A stretch of DNA of 64,000 nucleotides from Bradyrhizobium sp. DOA9 (lineage in GTDB: Bacteria > Pseudomonadota > Alphaproteobacteria > Rhizobiales > Xanthobacteraceae): NCBI RefSeq assembly GCF_000617845.2, contig NZ_DF820425.1, forward strand, positions 3,771,725-3,835,724, given 5' to 3'. The notes below the pieces were generated by a model, which was not told where the DNA came from, made no database searches, and was given only the letters and a program-made list of their open reading frames with translations. Made by a program: the position numbers and the translations under genes. Positions 1 to 6,582 of the stretch are shown piece by piece. The number at the start of each line of letters is the position of its first letter. The first letter of the stretch is position 1.

Positions 1-1
1 T

Positions 2-91
2 TCGGAGGTCGGCCGGAAGGTCGCGGCCGACGTGCCGAACTATTCGCCCAAGGGCGCGACACTGTGCCATTTCAAGGTCGAAGGCGCGTAA
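2..91 (+). CDS. C-terminal fragment of an unidentified gene cut by the window edge
   Basis: An open frame enters from the left edge and ends with TAA at 89-91. Only about 29 residues are visible, ending in CHFKVEGA. The stop overlaps the ATG of the flavin reductase by one base (TAATG), so the two are probably translationally coupled. The fragment is too short to identify; in such operons the partner of a flavin reductase is often the oxygenase component, but that is only inference. Confidence 0.5.
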   Translation, partial: SEVGRKVAADVPNYSPKGATLCHFKVEGA

Positions 92-618
92 TGGGCCATG
101 TTGCCGAACCGGCCGGTTTTCGGGCAGCCGCCTCGCGATTCGCGACGGGCATTACGGTCGTCGCGACCGGCGACCAGGATGGCGCGCCGATCGGCATGAC
201 CGCCAACAGCTTCACGACCATTTCGGCGAAACCGCCAACCGTGCTTGTCTCTCTCACGCGCGGGCGGACGTGGCAGGCCGTGGCCAGGTCCGGCATCTAT
301 TCGGTCAATGTGCTGCATGCGGACGACGCTGCGCTCAGCGCGCACTTTGCTGGAAGGCCTTTGTTGCGCGACGCTCCGCCGCTCGTCTCGCGCGAAGGAT
401 TTTTCGTGCTCCCGCAGGCCATCGCGCAGTTCGCCTGCGAGGTGGTCCAAGCGATCGATGTCGCCGACCACACGCTCTTCATCGGCGAGGTGCGCTGGTG
501 CCGGCACAATGAGGGAACGCCTCTCGCATTCTACGCCAGCCGTCTTCGTAAGGGCGTGGGGATGGAAATCTCTTCCGCGGATCATGTTGCCTATCCCGGT
601 GACGGATGGTGGACCTGA
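91..618 (+). CDS. Flavin reductase-like domain protein (reductase component of a two-component monooxygenase)
   Basis: A 175-residue protein with the flavin reductase-like fold typical of HpaC/NtaB reductases: an early FATGITVVAT block, the GMTANSFTTIS segment that contacts flavin, and the SVNVL strand. These enzymes use NAD(P)H to reduce FMN or FAD, which diffuses to a partner oxygenase. I chose the ATG at 91 because it overlaps the stop of the upstream gene; the frame is also open from a GTG at 64, but the extra residues look non-native. The oxygenase partner may be the gene cut off at the left edge. Confidence 0.8.
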   Translation: MGHVAEPAGFRAAASRFATGITVVATGDQDGAPIGMTANSFTTISAKPPTVLVSLTRGRTWQAVARSGIYSVNVLHADDAALSAHFAGRPLLRDAPPLVSREGFFVLPQAIAQFACEVVQAIDVADHTLFIGEVRWCRHNEGTPLAFYASRLRKGVGMEISSADHVAYPGDGWWT

Positions 619-700
619 GACGACGATTGGCCCCTGAGCTGTCATTCACCTCAAGGTTATAGTATAAGGCGATACCTCCCCAGGATGAGGGCGCTGCGGC

Positions 701-1819
701 TTGCCAAATCGTCGCCAGATACTTTCAGCAATCGGAGCTGCGACCGTGGCACTGCCGCTGCGGTCGGCCTCGGGGCAGCAACAGCCCACGTTGCCTTCCG
801 GCCAATTCGCAAACGACGTGGTCCGACGACTTGATCAGGCCGTCGCCGAGCGGCGCGTGTGGAATATTCACGGTCTTCTCGTCCTCCAGAACGGAAAGCC
901 GATCGTCGAGCGCTATTTCGAGGGACAAGATCGCCAGAGAGGGGTTGGCGATCTCGGGACGGTGAAGTTTTCGGCGGAGACGCCCCATGATTTGCGATCT
1001 TGCTCGAAGAGCATCGTGGCCTTGCTCTATGGCATTGCGCTTCAGCAAGGGAAGGTGCCGGCTCCGGAAGAGAGCCTGCTTTCCGGATTCCCGGAGTATC
1101 GCGATCTTGCCGACGAGAAGCGCTCCGGCCTGACCGTCCATCATGCGCTGTCAATGACCATGGGAACGGATTGGGACGAGAGCAGCTTGCCTTATGCCGA
1201 TCCTCGCAACAGCGAAACCGCAATGGACGCCGCTCCCGACCGTTATCGCTACATATTGGAGCGTCCGATCGTCGATACGCCTGGTTCTTATTGCGGCGGA
1301 GCGACCGCGCTGCTCGCCCGCTTGATCGCAAAAGGGGCAGGGAAGTCGCTGCACGACTTCGCGCGCGAGTCACTCTTCGATCCGCTCGGCATGGGACCGA
1401 CGCAATGGGCCGCAGGGCCTGACGGCGAGCCATTCGCTGCGTCAGGCGCCCGAATGTCGGTTCGCGATTTCTCTCGGATCGGGATGTTGATGCTGTCAGG
1501 TGGTCAGCTCGACGGCCGTCAGATCGTTCCCGCAGCGTGGATCACACGTTGCACGACGCCGGTCGTCAGTTCAGACGAGCTTCGCCGCTACGGCTATCAA
1601 TGGTTTCTTCTCGATGTGGCTTTCGGGAAACCGAAGGGGTGGGCGTCCGGCCGCCTGGAGCGCATGTGGATGGCACAGGGAGAGGGCGGGCAACGCCTGT
1701 TCATCATTCCGGCGTTGCAGCTCGTCATCGCTTTGACGGCCGGAAACTACGGCACCGAAGATCAGTGGATTCCGCCGACGCGCGTGCTCCGGGAAATCGT
1801 TCTGGCGAGTATATCCTAG
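701..1819 (+). CDS. Serine hydrolase of the beta-lactamase/esterase family (class C-like)
   Basis: A 372-residue protein with a probable Tat signal: NRRQIL followed by a hydrophobic stretch and an Ala-rich cleavage region near residue 25, so export is expected. The catalytic SxxK motif is seen as SCSK inside DLRSCSKSIVALLYG. The later FARESLFDPLGMGPTQW region is typical of PF00144 proteins. These act as esterases, D-aminopeptidases or beta-lactamase-like enzymes, and substrate cannot be assigned. The start is a TTG at 701, the only plausible one that keeps the twin-arginine region. The gene converges on the ureohydrolase, with three bases between the stops. Confidence 0.8.
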   Translation: MPNRRQILSAIGAATVALPLRSASGQQQPTLPSGQFANDVVRRLDQAVAERRVWNIHGLLVLQNGKPIVERYFEGQDRQRGVGDLGTVKFSAETPHDLRSCSKSIVALLYGIALQQGKVPAPEESLLSGFPEYRDLADEKRSGLTVHHALSMTMGTDWDESSLPYADPRNSETAMDAAPDRYRYILERPIVDTPGSYCGGATALLARLIAKGAGKSLHDFARESLFDPLGMGPTQWAAGPDGEPFAASGARMSVRDFSRIGMLMLSGGQLDGRQIVPAAWITRCTTPVVSSDELRRYGYQWFLLDVAFGKPKGWASGRLERMWMAQGEGGQRLFIIPALQLVIALTAGNYGTEDQWIPPTRVLREIVLASIS

Positions 1820-1822
1820 TCG

Positions 1823-2899
1823 TCAGCTACCCTTTCGTCCTCGAACGCAACCCAACGCATTGCAGATGATCCGCGCGACCGCAATCGCCCCCAGATTCTG
1901 CACATCGCGCTCGGGAACGTATTCGACGATGTCGAGGCCGACTATTCTGGACTTCGCCGCGACACCCCGTATGAGGTCGACCACGTCGAAATAAGACAGG
2001 CCGCCGGGTTGTGGGACGAGCACGCCCGGGACGACCGATGGATCGAGACCATCGCAGTCGATGGTGATCAGGCACTCGCCGCCACCCTCGATCGCCTCGA
2101 GCACGCTTGCGATCCCGTGATGCTGGACATGTCTTGCCGTGAAGATCTTCGCGCCCCACGCCTTTGCATCGTCGAATTCGGCACGACCGGAGCCGCCGAT
2201 GCCGCGCAAGCCGACCTGCACGATGCGCTTGACCCAGGGCAATTCGCTGGCGCGCCGCATCGTGCTGGAGAAGGTATAGCCCGATCCGTTGCGCTGATCA
2301 CGCCAATCAAGATGGGCGTCGATCTGCAGGATGGTCAGCCCCCTGCTGTCCTGGAACGCCTCGAAGAAAGGGATCGGGACGGAATCATCGCCGCCCAGGA
2401 GGATCGGAACGGCGCCAACGGAAAGGACGGCTTGCGTGGCTGCCCTGATCGCATCGCGGTTGGTCTCCGGCGTCGTTGGGTCGGTGGGCACGTTTCCGCC
2501 GTCCAAGACCCTCGTTTTGCCCGGATCGAGCAACTCGGCGTCCTGGTCGAAATCCCAACGGGTGAGATCGCTCTCATAGTGACGCAGCGCGCGACGGATG
2601 ACCTCCGGCGCTTTTGCGGCATGGCTGGTCTGACCTGCAAGGTACGGGGTGGCATCCGACGCGCCGAACAGGATCGCGTCGGCCGCCGGCAGTGCGGCGG
2701 TCAAGTCGCAGGCCTCAACACCCAGAAATGTCGTCATGTCGGGATGCACTACGCGTATCCACGGATCACCCGCGCGTCCGTCAACGTGTATCGTCCGGCC
2801 GCGTTCCGATCGGTATCTTTCGATGTCCCATGGAAGCATCGGCGAGGAGGGCGTGAATATTGCTGTCACTGAGAGGTCTTGAACGTTTGGAACTCTCAT
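1823..2899 (-). CDS. Ureohydrolase-fold protein (agmatinase/arginase family) with an altered first metal motif
   Basis: A 358-residue member of the arginase superfamily, whose members hydrolyse a guanidino group to urea at a binuclear manganese centre. Metal motifs are visible: DAHLD at residues 194-198 and DCDGLDP beginning at residue 281, with an acidic residue at E326 matching the late conserved Glu. The first motif, normally GGDH, reads GGDD (169-172), so the usual His ligand is Asp. Family membership is clear; agmatine, guanidinobutyrate or another guanidine as substrate is undetermined. It stands alone, convergent with the serine hydrolase and divergent from the CorA gene 65 bases away. 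Confidence 0.85.
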   Translation of the reverse strand: MRVPNVQDLSVTAIFTPSSPMLPWDIERYRSERGRTIHVDGRAGDPWIRVVHPDMTTFLGVEACDLTAALPAADAILFGASDATPYLAGQTSHAAKAPEVIRRALRHYESDLTRWDFDQDAELLDPGKTRVLDGGNVPTDPTTPETNRDAIRAATQAVLSVGAVPILLGGDDSVPIPFFEAFQDSRGLTILQIDAHLDWRDQRNGSGYTFSSTMRRASELPWVKRIVQVGLRGIGGSGRAEFDDAKAWGAKIFTARHVQHHGIASVLEAIEGGGECLITIDCDGLDPSVVPGVLVPQPGGLSYFDVVDLIRGVAAKSRIVGLDIVEYVPERDVQNLGAIAVARIICNALGCVRGRKGS

Positions 2900-2964
2900 G
2901 CGTTAGTCGGCGGATGACGGCCATGCGCGATCCAGCTTGACGATGCTGCCACGGAGTTCGGTTC

Positions 2965-3939
2965 TTGCTCAGACTTTACAGGTGGCCGTCCGACGACTGG
3001 CACGGCATCGGCGCGGAAATGCCCTCGGAGATCATCTGGGCCGATCTTTTGAACGGCACCGACGAGGAAAAGCAGTTCGTGGAGCGGCTGCTCGGCATCC
3101 GCATTCCCTCGGAAGACTCGCTGAGCGAGATCGAGGCGTCGAGCCGCCTGATCTTCGACCGCGGCACGCTCTATCTCAGCTCGCCCGCGGTCAGGGTCAC
3201 CGAGGCCAACGAGGCCGAGATCACGCCGGTGGGCTTCGTCATCGGCCCGCACGTGCTGGTGACGGTGCGTTTTGCCGAGCTGCCGATTTTCGACGACATC
3301 GGCAAGCGCATCGGCTCCGATGACAGCCTGGAGAACGGCATGTGCGTGTTCGTGAGCCTGCTCGAGGCCATGATCGATCGCGGCGCCGATGTCCTGGAGC
3401 ATCTCGGCGCCAAGGTCGATCAGCTCTCGCGGGGTGTCTTCAGGGGCGGGCTGGTGCGCACCCAACGCCCGGTGCGCTCCAGCCGCAGGATGCGGGAGGC
3501 GCTGGAGAATGTCGGCGAACTGGCCGACCGGCTCGCCAAGGCGCGCGATGTCTTGCTCGGGGTGGGCCGCATCGCCGCGTTTGCCGGCGATGTCGGCAGC
3601 GAGTGGATCACGGCGTCGTCGAAGAAGCGCCTGGAGGCCGTGTCCAAGGACGTCGTCTCGCTCAGCGATTACGAGACGCGACTGTCGGACAAGATCCAGC
3701 TGCTGCTCGATGCCGTGCTCGGCTTCATCAACATCCAGCAGAACGAGCTGTTCAAGATCCTGACGATCGTGTCGGTCGTCGGCGTGCCGCCGACGATCAT
3801 GGTCGGCATCTGGGGCATGAACTTCAAGCATATGCCCGAGCTGGACTGGAGCTTCGGCTATCCGCTGGCCTGGCTCGCGGTCATCGCCAGCGGCGTGCTG
3901 CCGCTGATCTGGTTCAAGCGCCGCGGCTGGTTCGAATGA
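2965..3939 (+). CDS. CorA-family divalent-cation (Mg2+/Co2+) channel or ZntB-like transporter
   Basis: A 324-residue CorA-type inner-membrane protein. A long soluble, helix-rich N-terminal part is followed by two C-terminal membrane segments (near residues 268-290 and 298-318). The family signature GMN is present as WGMNFKHMPEL in the loop between them. CorA pentamers conduct Mg2+ and often Co2+ or Ni2+; ZntB relatives export Zn2+. The start is a TTG at 2965; no in-frame ATG precedes the first conserved residues. Whether it feeds cobalt to the cobalamin locus 7 kb away is speculation. Confidence 0.9.
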   Translation: MLRLYRWPSDDWHGIGAEMPSEIIWADLLNGTDEEKQFVERLLGIRIPSEDSLSEIEASSRLIFDRGTLYLSSPAVRVTEANEAEITPVGFVIGPHVLVTVRFAELPIFDDIGKRIGSDDSLENGMCVFVSLLEAMIDRGADVLEHLGAKVDQLSRGVFRGGLVRTQRPVRSSRRMREALENVGELADRLAKARDVLLGVGRIAAFAGDVGSEWITASSKKRLEAVSKDVVSLSDYETRLSDKIQLLLDAVLGFINIQQNELFKILTIVSVVGVPPTIMVGIWGMNFKHMPELDWSFGYPLAWLAVIASGVLPLIWFKRRGWFE

Positions 3940-3979
3940 TGGCAGCGGCGAATCGGTCTAACGATGCGCCGCCGCTTGA

Positions 3980-4606
3980 TCATGCCGCTTTGGCCTCGAC
4001 GCTGCTGATCCAGTCGCGGGCCAGCGCCACGTCGGCCTGCGACAATTGATGTCCTGCCGGCAGCACCTTGTGGGTGACGCTGGCACCTGCTTGCAACAGC
4101 AGCGCGGCGAGCCGGGCCGAATTGCTCGCCGGGACGATTGGATCAGCCTGCCCCGAGAGCAGCATTATCGGCTTGCCGCCGAGGTCAGCATTGGGCGGAT
4201 CCGACAACGGCACCATCGCGCGCAGCAGGATCGCTCCGGCAAGCGCCTCCGGCTGCAGCAGCAACAGCGCGGCCGCGATGTTGGCGCCGTTGGAGAAGCC
4301 GACCGCGATCGGTGCGGCGAGGCCGTAGCGTTGCCGCGCCTCCGTGACGAACTCGCCGAGTTCGTGCGCGCGGCGGCGTACGTCGTCCTCGTCGAACACG
4401 CCCTCGGCGAGACGGCGGAAGAAGCGCGGCATGCCGTGCTCGAGCACGCGGCCGCGCGGCGATAGCAGGGCGGAGCCGGGCGAGATCATCTGGCCGAGCC
4501 CGAGCAGATCGTTCTCGTCACCGCCGGTGCCGTGCAACAGCAGCAGAGGTGGAGAGCCCGCATCGCCTGCGGGCTCGAAACGATGGATGAATGCAGTCTC
4601 GGTCAT
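3980..4606 (-). CDS. Alpha/beta-hydrolase carboxylesterase (MhqD/YodD-like)
   Basis: A 208-residue phospholipase/carboxylesterase-family hydrolase. The oxyanion-loop LLLLHGTGGDEND, nucleophile elbow GFSNG, acid in GQADPIV and the terminal AGHQL histidine form the expected catalytic triad. Its ATG overlaps the stop of the upstream ring-cleaving dioxygenase by four bases, so the two are one operon. In Bacillus, MhqD (esterase) and MhqE/MhqO (dioxygenase) genes pair in the quinone/catechol stress response; the same pairing here supports a role in hydroquinone or catechol detoxification by analogy. Confidence 0.85.
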   Translation of the reverse strand: MTETAFIHRFEPAGDAGSPPLLLLHGTGGDENDLLGLGQMISPGSALLSPRGRVLEHGMPRFFRRLAEGVFDEDDVRRRAHELGEFVTEARQRYGLAAPIAVGFSNGANIAAALLLLQPEALAGAILLRAMVPLSDPPNADLGGKPIMLLSGQADPIVPASNSARLAALLLQAGASVTHKVLPAGHQLSQADVALARDWISSVEAKAA

Positions 4607-5541
4607 GACGCGGTCTCTTCCAGGCTCGGCAGAACGCCCTCGATCTGCTTGCGATGCTGTTCGAGGAAAGCAGGCAGCTTCAGGTCGCGGCCGAGGCTTG
4701 CCACGGGCTCGTCGACGGCAAAGCCCGGGATGTCGGTCGCGATCTCGAACAGCACGCCGCCGGGCTCGCGGAAGTAGATCGAGCGGAAGTAGTTGCGGTC
4801 CCTCTGCTCGGTCGGGTGCAGGCCGTGATTGCTGACGAGCTTTTGCGCCATCTGGCCCTGCTCGGCATCGTCGGCCGCGCGGAAGGCGATGTGGTGGACG
4901 GAGCCGCCGCCCTGGTGCCCGCGCAGAAAACCCTTGGCCTCGTAGATGTCGACGACGCTGCCTTCGGCATCGCCCGGCGCCTTGAAGCGGATCACCGAGC
5001 CCTCGCGCCCGGTCTCCTTGAAGCCGAACACGTCGGTGAGGACGGAAGCCGTCTTCGCCGCGCTGTCGAGCAGCAGGGTGACGCCGTGGAAGCCGCGGAT
5101 CGCGTGCTCGGCCGGCACGTCGCCATTGCTCCAGCCCGGCTCGTTCTCGGCGCCTGATATCCCGACCAGCGCGAGCGCCATGCCATCGGGATCGGTGAAC
5201 GGCAGCACGGACTCGCCAAAACGCTTCTCCAGCGCCTCATACGCGATGCCCTTCTCGGTGAAGCGCTGCGTCCAGTAGCCGAGCGAGCGCTGCGGCACGC
5301 GGAAGGCGGTCTGATGGGTCTCGCCGACGCCGCGGCGCCCGGCCGGGACGCCGGCCCAGGGAAAGAAGGTCAGGATGGTGCCGGGGCGGCCGGTCTCGTC
5401 GCCGTAATAGAAGTGGTAGGTGCCGGGATCGTCGAAATTGACCGTCTTCTTGACGAAGCGCAGGCCGAGATCCCGCGTGTAGAAGCCGAAATTGCGGATG
5501 GGGTCGCCGGCAATCGCGGTGACATGGTGCAGTCCAGACAT
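4603..5541 (-). CDS. Ring-cleaving dioxygenase of the glyoxalase/vicinal-oxygen-chelate family (MhqO/MhqE-like)
   Basis: A 312-residue protein with two vicinal-oxygen-chelate modules. LHHVTAIAGD starts the first, and VHHIAF lies in the second module. Such enzymes open catechol or hydroquinone rings with Fe(II) and O2. I place the start at the ATG at 5541, preceded by AGGAGG at good spacing; the frame stays open to 5622 but that extension would run through the inverted repeat between the divergent promoters. It is the first gene of the operon with the esterase and is divergent from a LysR gene that probably controls it. Confidence 0.85.
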   Translation of the reverse strand: MSGLHHVTAIAGDPIRNFGFYTRDLGLRFVKKTVNFDDPGTYHFYYGDETGRPGTILTFFPWAGVPAGRRGVGETHQTAFRVPQRSLGYWTQRFTEKGIAYEALEKRFGESVLPFTDPDGMALALVGISGAENEPGWSNGDVPAEHAIRGFHGVTLLLDSAAKTASVLTDVFGFKETGREGSVIRFKAPGDAEGSVVDIYEAKGFLRGHQGGGSVHHIAFRAADDAEQGQMAQKLVSNHGLHPTEQRDRNYFRSIYFREPGGVLFEIATDIPGFAVDEPVASLGRDLKLPAFLEQHRKQIEGVLPSLEETAS

Positions 5542-5600
5542 GGTCGTCCTCCTGGATTCGGGGAGCGGTCTTGCTCTGACCGGAAATATCGTTCCGCTTT

Positions 5601-5657
5601 GGATTGGAGACAATCCATGCAAATATGACGGCTATGTCTACGATTTGGAAACAATCG
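5601..5657. promoter_or_regulatory. Two related inverted repeats between divergent dioxygenase and LysR genes
   Basis: Site 1 (5601-5616) is GGATTG-GAGA-CAATCC, a perfect six-base inverted repeat. Site 2 (5641-5657) is CGATT-TGGAAAC-AATCG. Both share the core GATT(T)GGARACAATC, and their centres are about 40 bases apart, close to four helical turns. Paired dyads in a LysR-divergent intergenic region are typical of autoregulating LysR proteins; binding is inferred. Confidence 0.6.
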
Positions 5658-5670
5658 ACAGGGCGACGCC

Positions 5671-6582
5671 TTGGATAAGCTCGGCAGCCTTCGGGCGTTC
5701 GTGAAGGTGGTCGAAAGCGGCAGCTTTGCCGAGGCCGGCCGGCAGCTGCGGCTGTCGCGCTCGGCGATCAGCAAATACATCGCCGACCTCGAGGAGAGCC
5801 TCGGCGTCCAGCTCCTGAACCGCACCACAAGGCATGCGAGCCCCACCGAGAACGGCCAGCGCTATTTCGAACGTGCAGTCGTGATCCTCTCCGAGATCGA
5901 AGCCGCCGACCAGGCGGTGGCGCAGGCCCAGTCGGCGCCGCGGGGGCTGCTTCGTGTCAACGCGCCGATGTCGTTCGGCACGATGCGGCTCGGGCCGGTG
6001 CTCGCCGATTTCATGGCGCGTTACCCGGAGCTTCAGCTCCAGATCGTGCTCAGCGACGATCTGCTCGATCCCGTGCAGGACGGTTTTGACGTGACGTTGC
6101 GGATCGCGGAGCTGGAGTCTTCGAGTTTGATCGCGCGAAAAATCATGCCGGTGCCGCGCATGATCTGTGCGTCGCCGGATTATCTGGCGCGGCACGGCAC
6201 GCCAAGGCATCCGCAGGACCTGCGCGAGCATGCTTCGCTGACCTACGGCTTCCTGCTCACCGGCAATCAGTGGAAGCTCACAGGCAGCGACGGCGACCAC
6301 TGGATCCAGCCGGCCTGGTCGCTCTGCGTCAACAATGCCGAGGTGCTGCGCGACGTCGCGATCGAGGGCAGGGGCCTGGCGCTGCTGCCGGAGTTCATTG
6401 CGGCCGATGCGTTGCGGAAGGGCGAGCTGCGGACGGTGCTGGACAGCTATTCCGCGCCGCCGCTGGCGCTCTATGCGGTCTATCCGCCGACCCGGCACCT
6501 GTCGGTGAAGGTGCGGCTTTTCATCGATTTTTTGGTGGAGCGGTTCGGCAGGGAGGAGGGCGCGCGGACGAGCCGGGGTTAG
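5671..6582 (+). CDS. LysR-family transcriptional regulator
   Basis: A 303-residue LysR protein. The N-terminal winged helix-turn-helix covers residues 1-60 (SFAEAGRQLRLSRSAISKYIADLEE), followed by the linker helix and a co-inducer domain (RGLLRVNAPMSFG onward). The start is TTG at 5671, which gives the usual MDKLGSLRAFV beginning. It is divergent from the dioxygenase-esterase operon, which it most likely regulates, perhaps in response to quinones or catechols. The two inverted repeats between the genes are the candidate operators; the second ends only 13 bases before this start, consistent with autoregulation. Confidence 0.9.
   Translation: MDKLGSLRAFVKVVESGSFAEAGRQLRLSRSAISKYIADLEESLGVQLLNRTTRHASPTENGQRYFERAVVILSEIEAADQAVAQAQSAPRGLLRVNAPMSFGTMRLGPVLADFMARYPELQLQIVLSDDLLDPVQDGFDVTLRIAELESSSLIARKIMPVPRMICASPDYLARHGTPRHPQDLREHASLTYGFLLTGNQWKLTGSDGDHWIQPAWSLCVNNAEVLRDVAIEGRGLALLPEFIAADALRKGELRTVLDSYSAPPLALYAVYPPTRHLSVKVRLFIDFLVERFGREEGARTSRG

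Noticed and set aside
5542..5622. 27-residue N-terminal extension of the ring-cleaving dioxygenase
   Set aside because: The AGGAGG ribosome-binding site and the conserved start of the fold favour 5541, and the extension overlaps the inverted repeat of the regulatory region.
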